From Cetobacterium_A somerae (GTDB lineage Bacteria; Fusobacteriota; Fusobacteriia; Fusobacteriales; Fusobacteriaceae): a stretch of DNA of 64,000 bases. Each line of letters begins with the position of its first letter. The first letter of the stretch is position 1. Positions 8,149 through 15,622 of this stretch are shown here, in pieces. Below the pieces are notes generated by a model. The model had not been told where the DNA came from. It made no database searches and saw only the letters and a program-made list of their open reading frames with translations. The position numbers and the translations under genes are program-made. The stretch lies in assembly GCF_044784365.2 (NCBI RefSeq), contig NZ_CP173065.2, one strand, 5' to 3'.

Positions 8149-8774
8149 AAAATTTTAATTTAAAAATTAAAGTTATACTTACAATAATAAATTTTTTAAT
8201 AATATATTTTTTATTGTTTAAACCAATATTAGTTTTAAAAAATAAATTTGATACAAGAAAAAAATTAAAAATAGAGCTTAAGGATTTGCGGAGTATAGAA
8301 ATAGAAAAACAAAAAATATTGAAGAGAAATAGTGTCGAAGAAAAAAATTTAATTTCAAAAAAGAATGAATTATTAGAAGAGAAACAAAGATTAATTTTTA
8401 ATAGTGAATATGATGTTTTTAAATTTATAGATGATATTTCAAATGAAAATAATTTAACAATTGAGGTAATTGGAAGAGAAGTAAAGGCAATAAGAAGTTT
8501 AGATGATATAGAGGGAAATTTTTTTTATCATGGTACAGGAAGAGAAGTTGATGTTTATAATTTTATATTACAACTAGAAGAAGAGAAAAGATATATAACA
8601 TTAAAAAATGAATCTATACTCATAGAAATAAATAATAATATTTTAGATTTAAAAATGAATATTATGTATATATTCAATAATAAAAAAGAAAATTTAGATT
8701 ATGATTATTATAATGATGGGACTTTTAAAAAAAATAAAACAAGAGAAATTGGTAAAAAAAGGAGGTCAATTTAA
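8118..8774 (+). CDS. GspM/PilO-like assembly protein with unusual or unresolved start
   Basis: The frame is open from 8091 and encodes LKIKVILTIINFLIIYFLLF just before the only canonical start (TTG 8214). Starting at 8214 would cut off this membrane segment and leave no ribosome site. GGAG at 8109-8112 sits 5 nt before ATA 8118, which I take as a tentative start, giving 218 residues. The product has a short cytoplasmic end, one membrane helix (about residues 16-35), a coiled-coil-like stretch and a small alpha/beta periplasmic domain (DVFKFIDDISNENNLTIEVI), like PilO or GspM. A -1 frameshift from the L-like gene at an A7 run (8097-8103) is an alternative. The 3' end abuts the secretin start. 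Confidence 0.6.
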   Translation: MLFNGVRDKLKNFNLKIKVILTIINFLIIYFLLFKPILVLKNKFDTRKKLKIELKDLRSIEIEKQKILKRNSVEEKNLISKKNELLEEKQRLIFNSEYDVFKFIDDISNENNLTIEVIGREVKAIRSLDDIEGNFFYHGTGREVDVYNFILQLEEEKRYITLKNESILIEINNNILDLKMNIMYIFNNKKENLDYDYYNDGTFKKNKTREIGKKRRSI

Positions 8775-10331
8775 ATGAAATATAAAATTTTTATATTATT
8801 TATTTTCATATATTTTACTAATTTCTCAATGGAAACATATCCAAAGGAGTTAGATTTAAAGGATGTTCCTATTGTAGATTTATTTGCTCATCTTTCAAAA
8901 TATTCTAAATATACAATGATTGGAGATAGCTATGTAAAAGATATAATAGTTGATGGATATTTTAAAAAGGGGACATCTATAGATGAAATTTTAGGTGTAA
9001 TGGAAGTAACATATGGACTAACTAAAATAAAAAATGGAAAAACATTAATATTTCGTGGAAGAAAATCAGAAGATAAAGATATGCTTGTTGGAAAGGTATT
9101 TGATAAAAATACAAATAAAGAGTTAAAAGGAGTAAAAATAATTTTAAAAAAAAGAGAAACTATTGAAGCTTATTCAGGAACCTATGGAGAATATTTAATA
9201 GATAGTATTGTAAAAGGAACTTATTTCATCTCTATTTTATCTGATGATTATACTTATAATGGCGATTTTTTAGAAATAAAGGATGGAGTTAATAAATTTG
9301 ATTTTTATGTAGAGAGAAAAAATTTAAATTTCCCTAAAAATATCCCTCAAGAAAGGGAACAAAAAAACAAAAAAGATGATATAATAGAAAATATTTCATT
9401 GGAAAATTTAAATCATGAAGAGATTGAAAAAATAATAAAAGAAACTTTTGAAGATAAATTAAAAGTTTCAATCAGTTCTGGAAATAATTCTATAGTACTT
9501 TTTGGAAAAGGTGATATAGTTTATACTGCAAAAAGTTTAATAAAGAAATTAGATAAAAGAAAAAAGCAAGTTAGAGTTACTGCAGAGATAATTGATGTAA
9601 AAGAAAATCTTTTTGAAGAGCTTGGTTTTAATTGGGCATATGATACTCAAGGAAAATTATCTGATAAAAGTAGCGGTATATATTTAGAAACACTTATATC
9701 TGGGACAGTAGATGGTTTAGGTGAAATAATGGGAAGTTCTATAAATTTTATAAGTAAATTTAACAGTGGAAAAGATGTTTTAGACCTAACTTTGACTTTA
9801 TTAGAAACAACTCAAGATTTAACAATAAATGCGTTACCATCGATAATATTATTAAATGGTGAATCTGGAGTTTTAAAAATGACAGAAGAAGTTATTGTTG
9901 GTCAAGATAAAGAGGAAAACACGAATAATGATACTGTTACATATACCCCTATATTTAAAGAAGCTGGAATTATATTGAAAGTTTTACCGTACATAAAAGA
10001 AGATAATAGTGTTTATTTAGATTTAAATTTAGAAGCGAGTGATTTTAAACTAAAAAAATCTTTAAAACCTAGCGATATTAATTCTGGAACATTTAATGCA
10101 GATGGAGGTTCTAAAATATCTAGAAATCTTCAAACAAAAGTTAGATTAAAAAATAATGATGTAATTTTAATAGGTGGTTTAAAAAGAAAAATAGATCAAA
10201 AAATTAATAGTAAGGTTCCTATTTTAAGTGAAATTCCAGCTGTAGGAATTTTATTTAAGAGTAAATCAAGTAGATTAGAACATACAGATTTATACATAAA
10301 ATTAAAAGCTGAAGTAATAGAGGAGATTTAA
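8775..10331 (+). CDS. gspD: Secretin (GspD/PilQ family) with an inserted carboxypeptidase-regulatory-like domain
   Basis: The outer-membrane ring protein is 518 residues. Residues 1-20 form a signal peptide. About 25-95 resemble an STN/N0 domain (LDLKDVPIVDLFAHLSKYSKYT). About 105-180 look like a carboxypeptidase-regulatory-like beta-sandwich (GKVFDKNTNKELKGVKI, then SGTYGEYLIDSIVKGTYFI). About 205-265 are an N1-like domain, and 266 to the end is the secretin core, with the signature VPILSEIPAVGILF near 482-495. There is no N2/N3 repeat series and no pilotin-binding S-domain. ATG 8775 follows AGGAGG at 8759-8764 with a long 10-nt spacer. The gene ends two bases before rfaE1. The sandwich insert is unusual for a secretin. 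Confidence 0.92.
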   Translation: MKYKIFILFIFIYFTNFSMETYPKELDLKDVPIVDLFAHLSKYSKYTMIGDSYVKDIIVDGYFKKGTSIDEILGVMEVTYGLTKIKNGKTLIFRGRKSEDKDMLVGKVFDKNTNKELKGVKIILKKRETIEAYSGTYGEYLIDSIVKGTYFISILSDDYTYNGDFLEIKDGVNKFDFYVERKNLNFPKNIPQEREQKNKKDDIIENISLENLNHEEIEKIIKETFEDKLKVSISSGNNSIVLFGKGDIVYTAKSLIKKLDKRKKQVRVTAEIIDVKENLFEELGFNWAYDTQGKLSDKSSGIYLETLISGTVDGLGEIMGSSINFISKFNSGKDVLDLTLTLLETTQDLTINALPSIILLNGESGVLKMTEEVIVGQDKEENTNNDTVTYTPIFKEAGIILKVLPYIKEDNSVYLDLNLEASDFKLKKSLKPSDINSGTFNADGGSKISRNLQTKVRLKNNDVILIGGLKRKIDQKINSKVPILSEIPAVGILFKSKSSRLEHTDLYIKLKAEVIEEI

Positions 10332-10332
10332 A

Positions 10333-11319
10333 ATGGAAAAAAGTAGATTAGAAGAGATACTTAAAAGTTTTCAAAATTTAAAAGTAGCAGTAGTTGGAGA
10401 TATGATGTTAGATGATTATTTAATTGGATCAGTTGAAAGAATTTCTCCAGAAGCACCAGTACCAGTAGTTTCAATAAAAGAGGAAAGATTTGTATTAGGT
10501 GGAGCAGCAAACGTAGTTAATAATCTATCAACATTAGGAGCTAAAGCAGTTTGTTTTGGAGTCGTTGGAGAAGATTTTGATGGAGATAGATTAATAAAAG
10601 AGTTAGAAAAAAAATCAATAGAAACAATGGGAATTGTAAGAAGTGATGATAGACCAACTATTGTAAAAAGAAGAATAATAGGTGGAAATCAACAACTTTT
10701 AAGATTAGATTGGGAAGATGCAAGACCAATTACTGAAAATCTAGAGGAAACTTTATTAAAGCAAATAGAGAAACAAATTGATGGTTTAGACGCAATAATT
10801 TTATCTGATTATGACAAAGGAGTTTTAACACCAAAAGTTGTAAAAAAGATAATATCATTATGTAAAGAAAGAGGGATAATAGTAACTGTTGACCCAAAAC
10901 CTAAAAATGCTTTAAATTATATTGGAGCTACATCAATGACACCAAATAGAAAGGAAGCTATTGAGTGTTTAGGTAAAAAAAGTTTCGATAATATAATTGA
11001 GGTTGGAAAAGAGTTAAAAGAAAAATTAGAATTAGATAATCTTCTTTTAACAAGAAGTGAAGAGGGAATGAGTTTATTTCAAAATAATGAGGTAATAAAT
11101 ATTCCAACATATGCAAAAGAGGTATTTGATGTAACAGGTGCAGGAGATACAGTTATATCTGTATTTACGCTAGCTAGTGCAGCAGGTGTAACATTACACG
11201 AAGCTGCTAAGATAGCAAATACTGCAGCAGGTGTAGTGGTAGGAAAAATGGGAACATCAACAGTTACAACTGAAGAGATTTTAGATTTTTACAATAGAAT
11301 TTATAATGAGTGGAAGTAG
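10333..11319 (+). CDS. rfaE1: D-glycero-beta-D-manno-heptose-7-phosphate kinase (RfaE1/HldA)
   Basis: The 328-residue ribokinase/PfkB-fold protein phosphorylates heptose-7-phosphate at C1 in ADP-heptose synthesis for lipopolysaccharide inner core. It opens with VAVVGDMMLDDYLIGSVERISPEAPVPVV, split here as the family signatures VVGDMMLDDYL and ISPEAPVPV; GGAANVVNNLSTLGA follows, and the PfkB active-site block DVTGAGDTVIS lies near residues 266-276. It ends before the cytidylyltransferase domain, so the second step needs a separate RfaE2, not seen here. It is fused to the secretion operon with only one base between genes. Confidence 0.93.
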   Translation: MEKSRLEEILKSFQNLKVAVVGDMMLDDYLIGSVERISPEAPVPVVSIKEERFVLGGAANVVNNLSTLGAKAVCFGVVGEDFDGDRLIKELEKKSIETMGIVRSDDRPTIVKRRIIGGNQQLLRLDWEDARPITENLEETLLKQIEKQIDGLDAIILSDYDKGVLTPKVVKKIISLCKERGIIVTVDPKPKNALNYIGATSMTPNRKEAIECLGKKSFDNIIEVGKELKEKLELDNLLLTRSEEGMSLFQNNEVINIPTYAKEVFDVTGAGDTVISVFTLASAAGVTLHEAAKIANTAAGVVVGKMGTSTVTTEEILDFYNRIYNEWK

Positions 11320-11328
11320 GTAGTATTT

Positions 11329-11805
11329 ATGTTGAGAATTGGAAATGGTTATGATGTTCACAGATTAGTAGAAGGAAGAAAATTAATTTTAGGTGGAGTA
11401 GAGATACCCCACCTAAAAGGTGTTTTAGGTCATTCAGATGGTGATGTGTTAATTCACGCTATAATGGATGCTCTTTTAGGAGCTTTAGCTTTAGGAGATA
11501 TAGGTCAGCATTTTCCAGATACATCAAATGAATATAAAGATATAGACAGTATGATTCTTTTAGAAAGAGTATTTAGCTTAATTAAAGAAAGAGGATACGG
11601 AATTATAAATTTAGATTGTATAATTGTTGCTCAACAACCTAAATTAAAACCTTATTTAGATGAGATGAGAAACAGAGTTTCTAAAGTACTAGAAACTGAA
11701 ATTTCAAATATTAGTATAAAAGCTACTACAGAAGAGAAACTAGGATTTACAGGCAATGAGGAAGGAATAAAATCTTATTGTGTTGTTCTTTTACAAAAAA
11801 AATAA
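11329..11805 (+). CDS. ispF: 2-C-methyl-D-erythritol 2,4-cyclodiphosphate synthase
   Basis: The 158-residue enzyme of the MEP isoprenoid pathway makes MEcPP from CDP-ME-2-phosphate. Metal ligands are visible as Asp9 and His11 in GYDVHRL and His43 in HSDGDVLIHAI; the cap region DIGQHFPDT and the C-terminal TTEEKLGFTGNEEGI are typical. Length matches the family. It follows rfaE1 by 9 nt and is the last gene before the tRNA promoter. Confidence 0.97.
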   Translation: MLRIGNGYDVHRLVEGRKLILGGVEIPHLKGVLGHSDGDVLIHAIMDALLGALALGDIGQHFPDTSNEYKDIDSMILLERVFSLIKERGYGIINLDCIIVAQQPKLKPYLDEMRNRVSKVLETEISNISIKATTEEKLGFTGNEEGIKSYCVVLLQKK

Positions 11806-11822
11806 AAAATATAAAAAAATAG

Positions 11823-11851
11823 TTGCGTTAGTGAATGGATTGTGCTATACT
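11823..11851 (+). promoter_or_regulatory. Promoter of the first tRNA cluster
   Basis: TTGCGT (11823-11828), a 17-nt spacer and TATACT (11846-11851), with TGC directly before the -10 (extended form). It lies 14 nt before tRNA-Val. Confidence 0.8.
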
Positions 11852-11865
11852 AGTGTTGTCTTCAA

Positions 11866-11941
11866 GGAAGCATAGCTCAGTTGGGAGAGCACCTGCCTTA
11901 CAAGCAGGGGGTCACTGGTTCAAGTCCAGTTGTTTCCACCA
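11866..11941 (+). tRNA. tRNA-Val (TAC)
   Basis: Full cloverleaf of 76 nt with anticodon TAC in the loop CTTACAA, acceptor GGAAGCA paired with TGTTTCC (G-T wobbles), CCA encoded. It is identical to the copy at 37298-37373. Confidence 0.96.
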
Positions 11942-11947
11942 TATAAT

Positions 11948-12024
11948 GGGGGTGTAGCTCAGTTGGTTAGAGCGCATGCCTGTCACGCATGAGGTCGCGA
12001 GTTCGACCCTCGTCACTCCCGCCA
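11948..12024 (+). tRNA. tRNA-Asp (GTC)
   Basis: 77 nt, anticodon GTC, acceptor GGGGGTG with CACTCCC, discriminator G, CCA encoded. It is identical to the copy at 37377-37453. Confidence 0.96.
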
Positions 12025-12029
12025 TTATT

Positions 12030-12105
12030 GCCCAGATAGCTCAGTCGGTAGAGCAGGGGACTGAAAATCCCCGTGTCGGTGGTTCGATTCCGCCTCTGGG
12101 CACCA
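12030..12105 (+). tRNA. tRNA-Phe (GAA)
   Basis: 76 nt, anticodon GAA, acceptor GCCCAGA with TCTGGGC, CCA encoded. It is identical to the copy at 37207-37282. Confidence 0.96.
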
Positions 12106-12120
12106 TTCAATTTTATAGAA

Positions 12121-12195
12121 GGCGACGTCGCCAAGTGGTAAGGCAGAGGTCTGCAAAATCTCTATTCACCAGTTCAAATCTGGTCGTCGCCTCCA
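12121..12195 (+). tRNA. tRNA-Cys (GCA)
   Basis: 75 nt, anticodon GCA, acceptor GGCGACG with CGTCGCC, discriminator T, CCA encoded. It is the only Cys tRNA in the window. Confidence 0.95.
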
Positions 12196-12207
12196 AAATA
12201 AGAATTC

Positions 12208-12233
12208 AAACAGCTTTAGGGCTGTTTTTTTTT
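12208..12233 (+). terminator. Terminator of the first tRNA cluster
   Basis: AAACAGC, loop, GCTGTTT followed by a run of nine T. Confidence 0.88.
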
Positions 12234-12241
12234 ATTCTTTG

Positions 12242-12250
12242 TGCTATAAT
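12242..12250 (+). promoter_or_regulatory. Extended -10 promoter for the SLH protein and pgi
   Basis: TGC-TATAAT directly behind the tRNA terminator; the -35 region is only T-rich. Confidence 0.6.
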
Positions 12251-12281
12251 TGAAAAAAAATTAACCATAAAGAGGTAGTGT

Positions 12282-12734
12282 ATGAAGAAAATAATTGTGA
12301 TATACTTTACACTGATAGCATTAGCATATGGACAAGGAAAAGAACTTATATTCGAAGATGTTCCTAAAAATCATTGGGCATACAAAGCGATTCAAAATCT
12401 TGTAAATGAGGGAGTTATATCAGAAGAAAGTTTTTTGTTTAAAGGAGAGTTTCCTGTTTCAAGGTATAGTTTTGCAGAAGGATTAAATAGAGCTTTCAAT
12501 ACATTGAATGAAAAAAAAGCTAATAGAGGTGATTTAGTTATTTTAGAAAGTTTAGTTTATGAATTTTCTAGAGAGCTAACAAAAATTGGTTTTGATACAG
12601 ATTTATTTAATGGAAAAATAGAAAATATGAGAGTTGATATTGAAGTGATTCGACAAAAAAATGATGAAACTCAAAAACAAGTAAATGAATTACGAAAGAG
12701 AATAGAAGTTTTAGAAAAAAATGTAGGTATCTAA
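12282..12734 (+). CDS. Small secreted SLH-domain protein with C-terminal coiled coil
   Basis: The 150-residue protein has a signal peptide (MKKIIVIYFTLIALAYGQ), then one S-layer-homology-like module at about residues 20-85 (FEDVPKNHWAYKAIQNLVNEG and PVSRYSFAEGLNRAF) and a Lys/Glu/Gln-rich coiled coil from about 105 to the end. In diderm bacteria with this layout, such as the N-termini of some fusobacterial and cyanobacterial porins, the SLH part binds the cell wall from the periplasm; here no beta-barrel follows. It could be an envelope tether or periplasmic spacer. ATG 12282 follows AGAGGTAG. Confidence 0.75.
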   Translation: MKKIIVIYFTLIALAYGQGKELIFEDVPKNHWAYKAIQNLVNEGVISEESFLFKGEFPVSRYSFAEGLNRAFNTLNEKKANRGDLVILESLVYEFSRELTKIGFDTDLFNGKIENMRVDIEVIRQKNDETQKQVNELRKRIEVLEKNVGI

Positions 12735-12755
12735 TTAATATGGAGGTTATATATT

Positions 12756-14105
12756 ATGAAAAAGTTATCATTTGATTATTCAAATGCACTAGGATTTTTT
12801 AAGGAAAATGAATTATCGTTAATGGAAGCTCAATGTAAACTTGCTACAGAAACTTTAATGAATGGAGTAGGAGCAGGAAATGATTTTTTAGGTTGGATTG
12901 ATTTGCCAACTAATTATGACAAAGTAGAGTTTAATAGAATAAAAGATGCAGCAGAAAAAATAAAAAATGATTCAGAAGTTTTAATAGTTATAGGTATTGG
13001 AGGTTCTTATTTAGGGGCTAGAGCAGCTATTGAATTTTTATCGCATACTTTTTATAATAATCAACCGAAATCAAAAAGAAAAGGACCTGAGATCTATTTT
13101 GCAGGACAAAATATTTCAGGAAAATATATAAATGATTTATTAGAAATAATTGGAGATAGAGATTATTCTGTTAATGTTATTTCAAAATCAGGAACAACAA
13201 CAGAACCTGCTATTGCTTTTAGAGTATTTAAAAAGCATTTAGAGGAAAAGTATGGTGTTGAAGGTGCAAGAAAAAGAATATATGCAACAACAGATGCAAG
13301 CAAAGGTGCACTTAAAAAGTTAGCAACAGATGAAGGGTACGAAACATTTGTTGTACCTGATAATGTAGGAGGAAGATTTTCTGTTTTAACAGCAGTTGGA
13401 TTATTACCAATTGCAGCAGCAGGAATTAATATAGACGAGTTAATGGCTGGAGCAAGAGATGCTCAAGAGGATTATAAAGCTCCTTATGAGAATAATGATT
13501 GTTTAAAATATGCAACAATAAGAAATATCTTAAATAGAAAAGGTAAAGATGTAGAGATGTTGATAAACTATGAACCAAGATTACATTATATTGGTGAATG
13601 GTGGAAACAATTATTTGGAGAGTCAGAAGGTAAAGATGGAAAAGGATTATTACCTGCAGCAGCAGATTTTTCAACAGATTTACACTCTATGGGACAATTT
13701 ATACAAGATGGTAAAAGAATTTTAATAGAGACATTAGTAAATATAGAAACACCTGAATGCGATATGATAATAGAAGCTGATAAATTAGATTTAGATGGAT
13801 TAAACTATTTAGCAGGAAAAGGAATGGATTTTGTAAATAAAAAAGCAGCTCAAGGTACAGTTTTAGCTCACGTAGATGGAGGAGTACCTAATTTAATAGT
13901 AAACTTACCAGAAGCAACACCATATCATTTAGGATATATGTTCTATTTCTTTGAAAAAGCTTGTGGAGTAAGTGGATATTTACTTGGAGTAAATCCATTT
14001 GATCAACCTGGAGTAGAAGCATATAAAGCTAATATGTTTGCTTTATTAGGAAAAAAAGGGTTTGAAAAGCAAGCTGAAGAATTAAATAAGAGATTAAAAA
14101 AGTAA
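12756..14105 (+). CDS. pgi: Glucose-6-phosphate isomerase
   Basis: The 449-residue enzyme interconverts glucose-6-phosphate and fructose-6-phosphate. Its length matches the short bacterial form of the family. SIS-fold motifs include IGIGGSYLGARAA, SKSGTTTEPA, the signature GGRFSVLTAVGLLPIAAAG and GEWWKQLFGESEGK; the C-terminal region FDQPGVEAYK carries the conserved Gln and Lys. AGGAGG-like TGGAGG precedes ATG 12756. It is likely read with the SLH gene 21 nt upstream. Confidence 0.97.
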   Translation: MKKLSFDYSNALGFFKENELSLMEAQCKLATETLMNGVGAGNDFLGWIDLPTNYDKVEFNRIKDAAEKIKNDSEVLIVIGIGGSYLGARAAIEFLSHTFYNNQPKSKRKGPEIYFAGQNISGKYINDLLEIIGDRDYSVNVISKSGTTTEPAIAFRVFKKHLEEKYGVEGARKRIYATTDASKGALKKLATDEGYETFVVPDNVGGRFSVLTAVGLLPIAAAGINIDELMAGARDAQEDYKAPYENNDCLKYATIRNILNRKGKDVEMLINYEPRLHYIGEWWKQLFGESEGKDGKGLLPAAADFSTDLHSMGQFIQDGKRILIETLVNIETPECDMIIEADKLDLDGLNYLAGKGMDFVNKKAAQGTVLAHVDGGVPNLIVNLPEATPYHLGYMFYFFEKACGVSGYLLGVNPFDQPGVEAYKANMFALLGKKGFEKQAEELNKRLKK

Positions 14106-14112
14106 TAAAAAT

Positions 14113-14141
14113 AAAGAAGCTCATTTTTGAGCTTCTTTTTA
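14113..14141. terminator. Bidirectional terminator between pgi and the minus-strand repeat protein
   Basis: AAAGAAGCTCA and GAGCTTCTTT arms around a short T loop, with T-runs on both strands. Both converging genes end here. Confidence 0.88.
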
Positions 14142-14954
14142 ATTTACAAATATATTAAATTGTCTTAAGTCTTTATTGATGGTAAAAGGAGCACTTTGGT
14201 ATCCTAGACTAGGAACTCTAAAATATGCATTTTCATAGTTTAAAATATCTCTAAATTCGAAAAGTCCATCTTTAGAAGTTTTTAATGTAGCTATAATTTT
14301 ATTGTTACTACCATTTATTAACTCTAATTCAACTTCTTTTAGATAATTATTTCCCTGAACTAAAGCACCAGATATATAGAATGTTTTAGCTTCGAGAACA
14401 ATTGAAATATCATTAATAAATTTCTCATTCTGAATTAACATAGAAACACCATTTCCATAAAAACCAGGTTTTTGAGCAAAAATTGATATTAATCCAACAT
14501 GACCTTGAAAAAAGAAAACACCATTTGTATTTGTATTTATATCTAAGAGATTTTCTCCAATTTTAACTTTAACTTGAGCATCATTAATCGGTTCTCCAAA
14601 ATTATTTATAACTTTGCCGTAAATTGATATTTTATTATCAGTCATATTTAAAACTAAACTTTGCGGAGGGTTAAAAATATAATCAACAAAAAAATTATCT
14701 CCAACTAATGATGTATACCCATCTTTTTTTACAGTAATTCTATATTTATTTTCAGGTAACTCTATAGAGAATTCTCCATTAATATCACTTTTTATACATT
14801 TAACTTGGTTAGAACTATTAAAAAAGCATACAGTGGCATCTCCTAATCTAAACTCTTTATCAGTAACAAATCCAGAAATAGTAATAGTTTTATTTTGTGC
14901 TAAAATATTAAGTGAAATTACAAAGATAAAACACAGAAAAAGTCTAAATCTCAT
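14139..14954 (-). CDS. Secreted protein with three carboxypeptidase-regulatory-like beta-sandwich domains
   Basis: The 271-residue protein starts with a signal peptide (about residues 1-19, ending ILAQ). Three similar modules follow, each with the pattern I-x-G-x-V and a later G-x-F/Y: about 24-100 (ISGFVTDKEFRLGDATVCF, DINGEFSIELP), 108-185 (IYGKVINNFGEPINDAQVKV, NTNGVFFFQG) and 192-268 (ISGALVQGNNYLKEVELEL, SKDGLFEFRDI). The modules resemble prealbumin-like CarboxypepD_reg domains used in surface and adhesin proteins. No enzyme domain or anchor is visible. A GGAGG site precedes ATG. The same fold type appears inside the secretin at 8775. Function unknown. Confidence 0.75.
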   Translation of the reverse strand: MRFRLFLCFIFVISLNILAQNKTITISGFVTDKEFRLGDATVCFFNSSNQVKCIKSDINGEFSIELPENKYRITVKKDGYTSLVGDNFFVDYIFNPPQSLVLNMTDNKISIYGKVINNFGEPINDAQVKVKIGENLLDINTNTNGVFFFQGHVGLISIFAQKPGFYGNGVSMLIQNEKFINDISIVLEAKTFYISGALVQGNNYLKEVELELINGSNNKIIATLKTSKDGLFEFRDILNYENAYFRVPSLGYQSAPFTINKDLRQFNIFVN

Positions 14955-15009
14955 AGAACCTCCGTTGTATTAATGTTATATTTAATTATATCACTTTTTT
15001 GATTTTATA

Positions 15010-15018
15010 TGCTATAAT
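15010..15018 (+). promoter_or_regulatory. Extended -10 promoter for the DUF1694-murA-rlmB genes
   Basis: TGC-TATAAT, same form as at 12242. The -35 is weak. Confidence 0.6.
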
Positions 15019-15057
15019 TATTAATAAAAATAAATTTTTTATAGAAGGTGATTTTAG

Positions 15058-15621
15058 TTGGTAGATGATATAATAAACGAAAGAGAAAAAGCAAAGTTAC
15101 ACTTCTTAAAAACTCAAACAGAAAAGCTAATTTATTTAGGGGAATTTAAAGAAAATGTTTTAGCAGCTCTGGAAAAACAAGAGATTGAAAGAAATTTAAT
15201 TCATAATGAAATAAAAGAAGCGATGAAAGATACAAGAGCTGTTTTACTAAAAATTAGAAGAGATATTCCTTTTGATTCAATTAAACCATATATAGATGAA
15301 GCTGAAAAGATAGGTCTAAGATATACACTTGTAGATGATATTACTTTTAGAGGAAATATTGGATTAGTTGTTGTTTCTCAAGAACCATTAGATAATGAAA
15401 ATAAAGATGTTGTACTAGAGAGTGCAACTAAAATATATACTGATGCTGGATTAAGTGAAGCTTTTATATATGGTGAAGGGCATAAAATTTGTCCAAAGCA
15501 TTATAAAGAATTAAAAGCAAAACTGCCAGAACGATTGGATAAGTTTCAAGAAATGAATTTTTTTGATAGATTATTTGGAAAGGTTTGCCCAATAGACAGA
15601 TTTGACAAAAAGGAGAGATAA
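15058..15621 (+). CDS. DUF1694 (YueI-like) family protein
   Basis: The 187-residue cytosolic protein has no signal or membrane segment. The region RNLIHNEIKEAMKDTRAVLLKI, cited here as EIKEAMKDTRAV, and the C-terminal PERLDKFQEMNFFDRLFGK fit the DUF1694/YueI family, which has no assigned activity. TTG 15058 is chosen because GAAGGTGA lies 8 nt upstream and no earlier in-frame start follows the promoter. A late His/Cys pair (GHKICPKH) is notable. It ends two bases before murA. Confidence 0.75.
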   Translation: MVDDIINEREKAKLHFLKTQTEKLIYLGEFKENVLAALEKQEIERNLIHNEIKEAMKDTRAVLLKIRRDIPFDSIKPYIDEAEKIGLRYTLVDDITFRGNIGLVVVSQEPLDNENKDVVLESATKIYTDAGLSEAFIYGEGHKICPKHYKELKAKLPERLDKFQEMNFFDRLFGKVCPIDRFDKKER

Positions 15622-15622
15622 C

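Noticed and set aside
11976..12278. 100-codon open frame across the first tRNA cluster
   Set aside because: It runs through three tRNA genes and the terminator; the codons are those of tRNA sequence.
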